A stretch of 32,183 bases of DNA from Allokutzneria sp. NRRL B-24872 (GTDB lineage Bacteria; Actinomycetota; Actinomycetes; Mycobacteriales; Pseudonocardiaceae). Both the position numbers and the translations under genes were made by a program. A model generated the notes under the pieces. That model was given only the letters and a program-made list of their open reading frames with translations, was not told the origin of the DNA and ran no database searches. Location: NCBI RefSeq assembly GCF_002155965.1, contig NZ_MUMH01000120.1, positions 1 through 32,183 on the forward strand. Direction: 5' to 3'. Below are positions 21,953-29,052 of the stretch, in pieces. Each line of letters opens with the position of its first letter. Position 1 is the stretch's first letter.

Positions 21953-23380
21953 TCAGGACCGCCTCGGCAGCGTCACCACGAACGTGGCGCCCGCGCCGGG
22001 AACGGACTCCACCCGAGCGGAGCCGCCGTGCCCTTCGGTGATCGCCTTGACGATGCTGAGCCCGAGCCCGGAGCCGCCCGGCCCGCGCGAGCGGTCTCCC
22101 CGGTAGAACCGCTCGAAGACCCGGCTCGCCAGCGCGGGGTCCAGCCCCGGTCCCTCGTCGGAGACCGAGAGCGCGACGGCGGTGTCGCCGACCGGCCGCA
22201 CGCTGACGTGCACCGGCTCGCCGTCCGGCGTGTGCTGGATCGCGTTGCCCAGCAGGTTGCGCAGCACCTGCCGGAGCCGGTCCGCGTCGCCGGGCACGAT
22301 TGCGTCCACTGTGGACAGATCGAGGGAGATCTCCCTCGCCGGAGCGATGATCCGCGTGTCCGCGACGGCCTCGGCGGCCAGCCGGGAGAGGTCGACCAGC
22401 TCGCGGTCGAGCGGCCTGCCCTGGTCCAGCCGGGCCAGCAGGAGCAGTTCCTCCACCAGTGCGTGCATCCGCAGCGACTCGTCGCTGATCCGCGACATCG
22501 CCAGCTCCAGCAGCGCCGGGTCGTCGATGTCCTGGAGGTACAGCTCCGCCCAGCCCCTGATCGTGGTCAACGGCGTGCGCAGCTCGTGCGAGGCGTCGGC
22601 GACGAAGGAGCGCAACCGCTGCTCGGAGTGCTCCCGGGCGTCGAACGCGCGGTTGATGGCGTCGGCCAGCTGCTCGACCTCGCGCCCGGCGTCCTTCAGC
22701 TCGACGCGCCTGGCGGTGTCCCCCGTGGCGATGGCGCTGGCCGTGCTCGCCATGACCCGCAACGGTTTCAGCCCGACGCGCAGCGCCACCAGGGAGAGCG
22801 CGCCGACCGCGATCACGGCGACGAGCGTGGCGACCGCGACGAACACCGCCAGCTTGGCGAGTGCGTCTTCGTTGCCCCGCAAGGACATCGCGATCACCAC
22901 CGCCGACAGCTCGCGCGGATCTTCCTTGCCCCACAGGTGAACCGGCTCGGGCAGAGGTGTCACGAGCACCCGGTAGTCCGGACCGTGCTCCGCGATGGAC
23001 GGCACCGTGACGAGCGCGGAACCGGAGAGCAGTTCCTTGGTCAGCGCTGGCGCGGGCTCGGGCGCCCCGGACGGGCCATCGGCTGGCGCGGAGTCCAGCA
23101 CCACGCCGCCGCGTCCGATCAACGCGACGTAGTTCCCGCTGGGGCCCAACGACCTCAGCGTGCGCAACGACTCCGATGCGGGCGGAGGGTTGCGTGCGTC
23201 CAGTTCGCGGACGCGGTGGTCGAGCGTGGTCAGCGCGGTGTCCACCCGCGACTGGAGGTAGGCGCGCATGCTGAGCAGCGCCGCGATGTCCACGGCCACG
23301 ATGCTCAGCGTGGTCAGCACCAGGATCGTGCCCAGCAGGCGCCCTCGGAGGGAGCCGATCCGGTGGCAGTGGCGCTTCAC
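21953..23380 (-). CDS. OmpR-type partner sensor histidine kinase
   Basis: The 475-residue kinase has a first membrane segment (about 13-38), an extracellular sensor region (about 40-170), a second membrane segment (about 175-200), a HAMP domain (about 201-255), a HisKA domain with the phospho-acceptor His about 265 in ADASHELRTPL, and an ATPase domain. The ATPase domain has the N-box LRNLLGNAIQHTPDG, the G1 motif SDEGPGLDP and the G2 motif GGSGLGLSIVKAI. The GTG at 23380 overlaps the response-regulator stop (GTGA), so the two proteins are made in tandem. The signal is unknown. A copy of the 13-base palindrome lies in the gene at 22304. The P450 operon follows downstream. Confidence 0.95.
   Translation of the reverse strand: MKRHCHRIGSLRGRLLGTILVLTTLSIVAVDIAALLSMRAYLQSRVDTALTTLDHRVRELDARNPPPASESLRTLRSLGPSGNYVALIGRGGVVLDSAPADGPSGAPEPAPALTKELLSGSALVTVPSIAEHGPDYRVLVTPLPEPVHLWGKEDPRELSAVVIAMSLRGNEDALAKLAVFVAVATLVAVIAVGALSLVALRVGLKPLRVMASTASAIATGDTARRVELKDAGREVEQLADAINRAFDAREHSEQRLRSFVADASHELRTPLTTIRGWAELYLQDIDDPALLELAMSRISDESLRMHALVEELLLLARLDQGRPLDRELVDLSRLAAEAVADTRIIAPAREISLDLSTVDAIVPGDADRLRQVLRNLLGNAIQHTPDGEPVHVSVRPVGDTAVALSVSDEGPGLDPALASRVFERFYRGDRSRGPGGSGLGLSIVKAITEGHGGSARVESVPGAGATFVVTLPRRS
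22304..22316. repeat. Iterated 13-base palindrome, copy 3
   Basis: GTCCA-CTG-TGGAC lies inside the histidine kinase gene. On the coding strand it encodes Ser-Thr-Val-Asp with the uncommon codon ACA, in the same phase as the other copies. Confidence 0.6.
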
Positions 23381-24102
23381 GCGCGCGGCGGGCGAAGGCT
23401 GTAGCCGAAGCCGCGCACCGTGTGCAGCAACCGCTCCCGCCCCACCGTGTCGATCTTGTGGCGGAGCCGGGAGATGAACTTCTCCACCACCGACCCGTCC
23501 CCGCCGAAGTCGTAGCGCCACACGTGGTCCAGGATCTGCGCCTTCGACAGCACCCGCCCGGCGTTGACCAGCAGGTAGCGCAGCAGCTTGAACTCCGTCG
23601 GCGACAGCTCGACGTACTCGCCCGCGCGCCGCACCTCGCACGTGCTCTCGTCGAGCACCAGGTCCGCACAGCGGAACACGTGCTCCTCGGCCACGCCTTC
23701 GCCACCCCGCCTGCGCAGCACGGCCTGCACGCGGGCCAGCACCTCGGCGACGCTGAACGGCTTGGTGACGTAGTCGTCGCCGCCCATCCCCAGTCCGCGC
23801 ACCTTGTCCTCCGTGGAGTCGCGCGCGGTCAGGAACAGCACCGACACCCCGGGACTGCGGCGCCGCAACCGGCAGCAAAGCTCGAAGCCGTCGCCGTCCG
23901 GCAGCATCACGTCGAGGATCACCAGTTCGAGGCGTTCCCGCTCGATGAGCCGCAGCGCCTCCTGCCCGCTGCGCGCGGTCAGCACCTCGTGCCCGGCCAG
24001 CCCCAGCGTCGTCGCCAGCAGCTCCACGATGTGCGGTTCGTCGTCCACCACCAGAACGCGGGCGCGCACCACCGCGGGCGCGTCCGGCTCCGCCACCCGC
24101 AT
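23377..24102 (-). CDS. OmpR-family response regulator
   Basis: The 241-residue regulator has a receiver domain (about 14-130) with the acidic pair DDE (about 20-22), phospho-acceptor Asp about 64 in LVILDVMLP, the switch Thr in LTARD and the KPF lysine. A winged-helix DNA-binding domain follows (about 145-238), with LSPTEFKLLRYLL and the recognition region VEKFISRLRHKID. The ATG at 24102 is preceded by GGAGGGG; the longer frame to 24141 starts inside the promoter. A promoter with TTGCAA, 17 bases and TGTAAT is visible upstream, overlapped by a long inverted repeat shared with the divergent TetR gene. It probably controls its own operon and the downstream P450 genes. Confidence 0.95.
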   Translation of the reverse strand: MRVAEPDAPAVVRARVLVVDDEPHIVELLATTLGLAGHEVLTARSGQEALRLIERERLELVILDVMLPDGDGFELCCRLRRRSPGVSVLFLTARDSTEDKVRGLGMGGDDYVTKPFSVAEVLARVQAVLRRRGGEGVAEEHVFRCADLVLDESTCEVRRAGEYVELSPTEFKLLRYLLVNAGRVLSKAQILDHVWRYDFGGDGSVVEKFISRLRHKIDTVGRERLLHTVRGFGYSLRPPRA

Positions 24103-24129
24103 GTCCCCTCCAGCACCGACCACCCCGCC

Positions 24130-24158
24130 ATTACACTGCATTCACTGCATGCTTGCAA
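24130..24158 (-). promoter_or_regulatory. Promoter of the response regulator operon
   Basis: On the minus strand TTGCAA (24153-24158) is separated by exactly 17 bases from TGTAAT (24130-24135), which matches five of six -10 consensus bases. The -35 element is itself a palindrome, so it could also serve the divergent TetR gene. Confidence 0.6.
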
Positions 24159-24185
24159 CGAGTGCACTTTCGCAGTGAATGCAGT
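24135..24185. promoter_or_regulatory. Long inverted repeat, probable TetR operator in the shared promoter
   Basis: ACTGCATTCACTGC (24135-24148) and its exact complement (24172-24185) are 23 bases apart. They are centred near 24160, next to the shared -35 element. One arm fills the spacer of the response-regulator promoter and the other covers the -10 region of the TetR gene, so a bound repressor would shut both promoters. Confidence 0.65.
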
Positions 24186-24188
24186 AAC

Positions 24189-24836
24189 ATGCCCGCCGTG
24201 ACGACGGAGCCGGGTCTGCGGGAGCGGAAGAAGCAGCGCACCAGGACCGCACTGGTGAAGGCCGCGATCGCGCTGTTCTCGGAGCACGGCTACGAGCAGA
24301 CGACCGTGGCCCAGATCGCCGCCGCCGCCGACGTTTCCACACGGACGTTCTTCGACCACTTCCCGACGAAGGAAGACGTCCTCTTCATGCACTCGGAAGT
24401 GCGCACCGAGCTCGTGATGACCACCATCGCGGAGTGCGACGGCAGCGAGCACCCGACCGACCTGCTGGTGCGCGTGCTCAACGAGAACCTGCTCTCCACG
24501 GTGTGGAACCAGGACATCGCGCTGGGCGCGGCGGCCCTGCGGCTCAAGTTGCTCAAGACGGTGCCCGTGCTCCAAGCACGCGCGTTGCAGCGCATGCTCG
24601 ACGTGGAGCAGCAGTTGGCCGACGCGCTGTGCACGGCCTACCCGGACCGGCTCACGCCCTACGACGCCGCGGTCATGGTCGGCTCGGCGGTCGGCGGCAT
24701 CCTCGGCGCGCTGCGGCTCACGGTGGCCGAGACCGACGACGCCGAGCAGGTGCGCGCCGCGCTGCTCCGAGCCGTCGAGGTGACCGCGCGGGGTCTGCGC
24801 CACTTCGACGAACCCGAGGTCGTGCCGCTTTCGTAA
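24189..24836 (+). CDS. TetR-family repressor
   Basis: The 215-residue regulator has an N-terminal TetR HTH domain (about 10-57: ERKKQRTRTALVKAAIALF, then VAQIAAAADVSTRTFFDHFP with the typical TKEDVLF). A helical ligand-binding domain follows. The ATG at 24189 lacks a ribosome site; the -10-like TGAATG at 24176 places a transcript start at or next to the ATG, so the message may be leaderless. The divergent partner is the OmpR-type response regulator, with a long inverted repeat between them. The repressor probably controls itself and the two-component system. Its ligand is unknown; a substrate or product of the nearby P450 is an attractive guess. Confidence 0.92.
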   Translation: MPAVTTEPGLRERKKQRTRTALVKAAIALFSEHGYEQTTVAQIAAAADVSTRTFFDHFPTKEDVLFMHSEVRTELVMTTIAECDGSEHPTDLLVRVLNENLLSTVWNQDIALGAAALRLKLLKTVPVLQARALQRMLDVEQQLADALCTAYPDRLTPYDAAVMVGSAVGGILGALRLTVAETDDAEQVRAALLRAVEVTARGLRHFDEPEVVPLS

Positions 24837-24922
24837 AGTGGCTTGCCTCTCGCCCCGAACGGTGGCCGTTGGCGCGAAACGCCTGGTAGACCTGGCGTCG
24901 TCGCCGATGGGAAGGGGCCGCC

Positions 24923-25879
24923 GTGCTCGCCAGGTTCACCGGAGTGGTTCTCGGCGCGGTGCTGGGCGCCAGCGCGCTCGCCGCCCCCGCCGTCGCTGAT
25001 GCCGCCTCCCTCGATGTGGTCACCACCGAGCAGGCGAGCAAGAAGATCATGGTCTTCGACCCGGCGGTCGCGAGCTGGGGTGGCTCCGGCGCCACGAAGT
25101 GGTCGTGGTCGCCGACGTCAGCGAACGGCTTCTCCGCCACTGGGTGGTCCAACCCGTCGGACGCGCGCCTGCGCGCGAACACGCCGCACGGCGGCCAGGT
25201 CCTCGTGACGGCCGCATCCGGCGGCTTCCTCGGCGTGGCCTCGTTCCCCTCCGGTAAGCGCAAGTGGTCCGTCGCGGTCCCCGGCGCCGACAACCCGCAC
25301 GCGGCCGAGGTGCTGCCCAACGGCAACGTGGCGGCCGCCGCGAGCCACGGCGGCTGGATTCGCCTCTACGCCGCTTCTCAGGGCGCGAGCGCCACCAAGC
25401 ACGCGCAGTACAACCTGCCTGGCGGCCACGGCGTGCTGTGGGACCCGCAGGGCAACGTGCTGTGGGCGCTCGGCGACAACCACCTGGTGGCGTTGAAGGT
25501 CGGTGGCACCGCCGCGAGCCCGACGCTGACCGAGGCGCGCAAGGTCGCACTGCCGACGAAGGGCGGCCACGACCTCCAGCCGGTGTACGGCGACAAGGAC
25601 CGCCTGTGGGTCACCACGGGCTCGAAGGCCTACCAGTTCAGCAAGTCCAGCGGCGCCTTCAAGACCGACTACGCGCACGCGGGGGCGGCGAACCGCTCAG
25701 GTGTGAAAGCGGTCGGCAACCACCCGCAGACGGGCCAGCTGATCGAGGCGAAGCCGAAGGCTGGCTGCCGCACCACGTGGTGCACGGACACCATCGACTT
25801 CTTCGGCGCCGACGCCAAGCGCACGCGCTCCGGCGCGGAGTTCTACAAGGCCCGCTTCTGGTACTCCGCATACCAGTGA
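24923..25879 (+). CDS. Secreted protein resembling the DUF6528 family
   Basis: The 318-residue protein starts with a Sec signal peptide (hydrophobic core VVLGAVLGASALAAP, probable cleavage after VADA or nearby). The mature part carries repeated short segments such as KKIMVFDP, KRKWSVAVPG, NPHAAEVLPNGNVAAAASHG and GHGVLWDPQGNVLWALG, which suggest a beta-propeller. Two close cysteines near the end (GCRTTWC) may form a disulfide. The family name is from memory of similar actinobacterial proteins, and no enzymatic role is known to me. The GTG at 24923 is preceded by GAAGGGG. A hairpin lies 30 bases after the stop. Confidence 0.8.
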   Translation: MLARFTGVVLGAVLGASALAAPAVADAASLDVVTTEQASKKIMVFDPAVASWGGSGATKWSWSPTSANGFSATGWSNPSDARLRANTPHGGQVLVTAASGGFLGVASFPSGKRKWSVAVPGADNPHAAEVLPNGNVAAAASHGGWIRLYAASQGASATKHAQYNLPGGHGVLWDPQGNVLWALGDNHLVALKVGGTAASPTLTEARKVALPTKGGHDLQPVYGDKDRLWVTTGSKAYQFSKSSGAFKTDYAHAGAANRSGVKAVGNHPQTGQLIEAKPKAGCRTTWCTDTIDFFGADAKRTRSGAEFYKARFWYSAYQ

Positions 25880-25909
25880 TCGACTGAACGTCAAGCGCCA
25901 CAACGGGAT

Positions 25910-25945
25910 CTGTGGACAACTCCGCCGCTGAGGAGTTGTCCACAG
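25910..25945. terminator. Perfect hairpin whose arms contain DnaA-box sequences
   Basis: CTGTGGACAACTCC and its exact complement (14-base arms) enclose an eight-base loop. Each arm holds TTGTCCACA, the preferred actinobacterial DnaA-box form, in opposite orientations. The position after the secreted-protein gene fits a terminator, but no T-run follows. Confidence 0.65.
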
Positions 25946-26003
25946 CACCAGGTCATGATCGATTTTGCCTTCCAGGATCTCGCCGCATCCTGGAGTCATG
26001 CCC

Positions 26004-26987
26004 ATGACACCCATGCCGACCACACCGGCTGTTTTCCGAGGAACCGAAGCGGTCGCCGACGGCTTGGTGAACGCCAGCGACCTGCGCGGTCCCCGCTTCG
26101 TCCGGCTCTTCCGCAACGTCTACGCGACGCGGTGGGCGCCGAGGACGCACGAGCTGCGCTGCCGAGCGGTCGCTCTGTTCGCCCACCCGGCCTCGGTGAT
26201 CACCGGCGCGTCGGCGGCGACCCTGCGCGGTGTCCCGCTCGCCGGTCCGGACGATCCCGTCGACCTGCTCGTCCCGTCGACCAACCGCCTGTGCCCCGTC
26301 GACGGCCTCACGGTCCGCGTCGCGCGTGTCGCCCAGGCCGATTCGACGCCCTGGCACGACATCCGCCTGGCGAGCCCGCAGCGGCTGCTCCACGACCTGC
26401 TCCGGACCCCGCCCCTGCCGCAGGCCGTCAGCGCGGCGGACGCGTGCCTGCGCGCGGGCTTGACCACGCTCGACGAGCTGCGCCGCTTCGTGTCCTCGCG
26501 CCACGACCACGGCTGCACCCGGGCCCGCCGAGCGCTCGACCTCATCGACCCGAGGGCGGCCTCACCGCGCGAGTCCGAGCTGAGGGTCCTGCTCAACCTG
26601 GAGGGCCTGCACCCGACGCCGCGCATGGTGGTCCGCGACGGCGAGCGCCCCGTCGCCACGGTCGCCCTCGGCTTCGAGCAGGAGCGGGTGGCCGTCGTGG
26701 TGATCGACGAGCCCGGTCCCGAGGACCGCCACCACCTCAACCTCCTGACCATGGCTGGCTGGCAGGTGGTTCTCGTGCTGCCCGACACCACCGCGGCCGA
26801 CGCCCTCGCGAGGACCCACTACGCGGTCCGCCGCACCGATCACGTCGAGCACGTGACGTGGGGCCGGTTCGCCGGTCCCCCGACGCACACGCCCCGAACC
26901 CAGGACCCGATCAGCCCCTTGGCGCAACCGGTCCCGTCAGGACCCCGGACCGCGTCCCGCAGGTGGTCGAGCCGCACGCGCCGATGA
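26004..26987 (+). CDS. AbiEi-like/DUF559-like protein with degenerate nuclease residues
   Basis: The protein of about 327 residues resembles a common actinobacterial group that pairs an N-terminal AbiEi-type antitoxin-like region (GTEAVADGLVNASDLRGPRF, then the VRLFRNVYAT segment) with a C-terminal Vsr/DUF559 endonuclease-like fold (about 200-285, SPRESELRVLLNLEGLHPTP to the strand GWQVVLVLP). Usual members keep an aspartate in the first core strand and EYDG in the next. Here these read ATVALGF and VVVIDEPG, so nuclease activity is doubtful. The C-terminal tail is basic and low complexity (SRRWSSRTRR). The ATG at 26004 has GGAG eight bases upstream; the ATG at 25998 is an alternative. It has no evident partner gene and is convergent with the diguanylate cyclase gene. 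Confidence 0.65.
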   Translation: MTPMPTTPAVFRGTEAVADGLVNASDLRGPRFVRLFRNVYATRWAPRTHELRCRAVALFAHPASVITGASAATLRGVPLAGPDDPVDLLVPSTNRLCPVDGLTVRVARVAQADSTPWHDIRLASPQRLLHDLLRTPPLPQAVSAADACLRAGLTTLDELRRFVSSRHDHGCTRARRALDLIDPRAASPRESELRVLLNLEGLHPTPRMVVRDGERPVATVALGFEQERVAVVVIDEPGPEDRHHLNLLTMAGWQVVLVLPDTTAADALARTHYAVRRTDHVEHVTWGRFAGPPTHTPRTQDPISPLAQPVPSGPRTASRRWSSRTRR

Positions 26988-27002
26988 CCGTGCCACCCAC
27001 CG

Positions 27003-27024
27003 GAGGCGGCCAGATCCGCGCCTC
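27003..27024. terminator. Short hairpin between convergent genes
   Basis: GAGGCG and CGCCTC, ten bases apart, lie between the two convergent stops. It is a weak candidate for a bidirectional terminator. Confidence 0.3.
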
Positions 27025-28636
27025 AGGCCGGAGTGGACCCGGCCAGGCGCGGGGCGACGACGCTGGGCGTGACGCCGAGTTCGGGCTCGTAGGTGACGAG
27101 GGTGCCCTTGCCGTGCCGCTTGGCGCTGTACATCGCGATGTCGGCCCGGCCGAGCAGGACGTCGGCGGTGAGGCCGCGCTCCTGCGGGTCGGCGTGCACC
27201 AGGCCGATGCTGGCGCGCACGAGGTGCTGCTCGCCGCTGATCACGAACGGCACGCGCAGCGCCTCCAGCAGCCGCTCGGCGATCTTGTCGGCGCGCTCGG
27301 CCTCGTCGAGCAGGATGCCGAACTCGTCGCCGCCGAGCCGCGCGACCGTGTCGGTGGAGCGCACGCAGGAGCGCAGCCGATCGGCGATGGCCCGCAACAG
27401 CGCGTCGCCGGCCGCGTGCCCGAGGCCGTCGTTGACGATCTTGAAGTCGTCGAGGTCGGCGAAGAGCAGCGTCACGGGGTGACCGCGCCGGGCGCCGAGG
27501 TGTATGGCGTGGTCGAGCCGGTCGCGGAAGAGCACGCGGTTGGCCAGCCCGGTCAGCGAGTCGTGGAAGGCCTGGTGCTCCAGCTGGCGCTGGCTCTGCC
27601 GGATGCGGTCCAGCAACCACATGTTCTCCACCAGGGTGACCAGCTGGCGCACCACCACCAGGGCGATGACCACCAGGCCGAGGTAGATCTCCAGCGGGCC
27701 GGGGGCGCTGCCGAAGGCCGTGCGGACCAGGATCAGCGAACCGGTCAGCACCAGCGGCAGGTACGGCATGAGCACGTGCACCCACTCCACGACCGGCAGC
27801 CTGCCGTCCGCGCGGCGGGGCGGCGCCGCGTACATGGCCACCGGGACGGCGCTGGCCGGGGCGAGCGCGGCGAGCCCGAAGAGCACCGGGGCGGTGATGT
27901 AGCCGAAGTTCGCCAGCGCCGGGATCTCCTTGACGCCCGCGCTGATCAGGTACGCGAAGACGCAGTCGGAGATGAACAGCGTGATCATGCCCAGGCCGAT
28001 GAAGGCGAGCGGGAGCCGCCGCCCGACCAGCCGGATGGTCGCCAGCATGACGACGATGACCAGCAGCACGATGTCGATCAGCGGGTAGGCGATCGCGACG
28101 GCGAAGGCCAGCGGGGACGGCGAGCTGGCCCTGACCATGGACTCCATCACCGTGGTCCAGGTCAGGATGAACAGCGAGCCGACCACGATCAGGCCGTCCA
28201 GCACGAGCACGACCCTGGCCCTGGTGAGCCTGCGGTCCAGCGGCAGCACCACCGAGCCCGGCTGGCGATGATCGCTGAAGACGAGCAGGGCGACCAGCAC
28301 GAACACCGTCATCGCCAGGAAGCCGAGGTCGGCGAGCGAGGGTTGTGGCGGCTGGGCGCGCAGCACGATGTGGTACCAGGTCCAGACGATCTGCCCGAGG
28401 GTCCAGATGCCCCAGCCGACGCCCATCAGCAGGCGCCACTTGCGGTCGCTGCCGTGCCTGCCGCGCGCGGACCAGAAGCAGCAGAAGGTGCCCGCCGTTC
28501 CGGCCGAGAGCTGGGCGAGGTTGTCCAGTGCGAGCACGGGGACGGGGGGCAGCAGCTTGAAGCCCGTCAGGACGACGACAACGAACGCCGAAGACATCGC
28601 CGTCGCGGCGACCATGGCGAATCGTTTCCTGTCCAT
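27023..28636 (-). CDS. Membrane diguanylate cyclase (GGDEF)
   Basis: The 537-residue protein has an N-terminal half with about nine or ten hydrophobic segments, then a short coiled linker (IRQSQRQLEHQAFHDSLTGLA), which leads into a GGDEF domain (about 355-520). The active-site motif RLGGDEFG is intact, and an RxxD inhibitory site (RSTD) lies exactly five residues before it. Both synthesis of cyclic di-GMP and product inhibition are therefore expected. No EAL domain follows. I choose the ATG at 28636, which places the first membrane segment right after MDRKRF; a longer frame to 28735 exists, but neither start has a strong ribosome site. In actinomycetes cyclic di-GMP steers development through BldD-type regulators. 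The upstream region of about 400 bases carries palindromes and direct repeats. Confidence 0.92.
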   Translation of the reverse strand: MDRKRFAMVAATAMSSAFVVVVLTGFKLLPPVPVLALDNLAQLSAGTAGTFCCFWSARGRHGSDRKWRLLMGVGWGIWTLGQIVWTWYHIVLRAQPPQPSLADLGFLAMTVFVLVALLVFSDHRQPGSVVLPLDRRLTRARVVLVLDGLIVVGSLFILTWTTVMESMVRASSPSPLAFAVAIAYPLIDIVLLVIVVMLATIRLVGRRLPLAFIGLGMITLFISDCVFAYLISAGVKEIPALANFGYITAPVLFGLAALAPASAVPVAMYAAPPRRADGRLPVVEWVHVLMPYLPLVLTGSLILVRTAFGSAPGPLEIYLGLVVIALVVVRQLVTLVENMWLLDRIRQSQRQLEHQAFHDSLTGLANRVLFRDRLDHAIHLGARRGHPVTLLFADLDDFKIVNDGLGHAAGDALLRAIADRLRSCVRSTDTVARLGGDEFGILLDEAERADKIAERLLEALRVPFVISGEQHLVRASIGLVHADPQERGLTADVLLGRADIAMYSAKRHGKGTLVTYEPELGVTPSVVAPRLAGSTPA

Positions 28637-29014
28637 AACCCCAGTCACAGTCGGTAAAGGACCGAACACGGACAACTCACTGTAGTAATCGCCAGGTCCG
28701 ACTGTCGACCAATTCGAGGCGGAACCGACCATCACATCAAGGTTGTGGAATTAGATCGATCGGGGTGTGTCGCACCCCCATCACCGGCACCACGTGCAAC
28801 ATGCGGATTTACCCAGCGGACAGCCCCCCACCAGCACCTTCTGACAGGGGGCCGATTCTCACCGCCGGTAATTGCTTGATCCACGATCAAGGGGGTCACT
28901 CACTCGATTAGCGCGACATCCCCCGCATGTTGCATTGCGCATGGTCACTCGACGAGCGGTCGGTTTCCTGCGATCACGGGTGGGCAACGTCACTCGAGCG
29001 GATGGTACCCGCGA
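28637..29014. other. Non-coding region upstream of the diguanylate cyclase
   Basis: About 380 bases hold no gene. Visible items are a hairpin GGGGTG/CACCCC (28762-28778), the palindrome CTTGATC-CAC-GATCAAG (28875-28891), and the 9-mer GTCACTCGA at 28944 and 28989, with a related form, GTCACTCACTCGA, at 28895. This probably contains the promoter and regulatory sites of the diguanylate cyclase gene. Confidence 0.5.
28875..28891. promoter_or_regulatory. Perfect 17-base palindrome upstream of the diguanylate cyclase
   Basis: CTTGATC and GATCAAG flank CAC. It lies about 240 bases before the cyclase start and is a candidate operator. No known regulator is matched with confidence. Confidence 0.4.
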
Positions 29015-29044
29015 GTTCTCCCCGCCCCCCAGACCGGGGAGAAC
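29015..29044 (-). terminator. Hairpin downstream of the GT39-family gene
   Basis: GTTCTCCCCG and CGGGGAGAAC (ten-base perfect arms, ten-base loop) begin eight bases after the stop of the glycosyltransferase gene. Confidence 0.65.
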
Positions 29045-29052
29045 CCTTCACA

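Noticed and set aside
22028-23404. Plus-strand open frame of 458 codons
   Set aside because: It is antisense to the histidine kinase gene and shows only shadow-type composition.
25955-28657. Very long plus-strand open frame of 900 codons
   Set aside because: It runs across the AbiEi-like gene in another frame and antisense to the diguanylate cyclase. Its composition is the Arg/Asp/Gln/His-rich pattern typical of shadow frames in high-GC DNA.
28637-29014. Cyclic di-GMP riboswitch before the diguanylate cyclase
   Set aside because: The conserved core of a GEMM-type riboswitch could not be recognised in either orientation.
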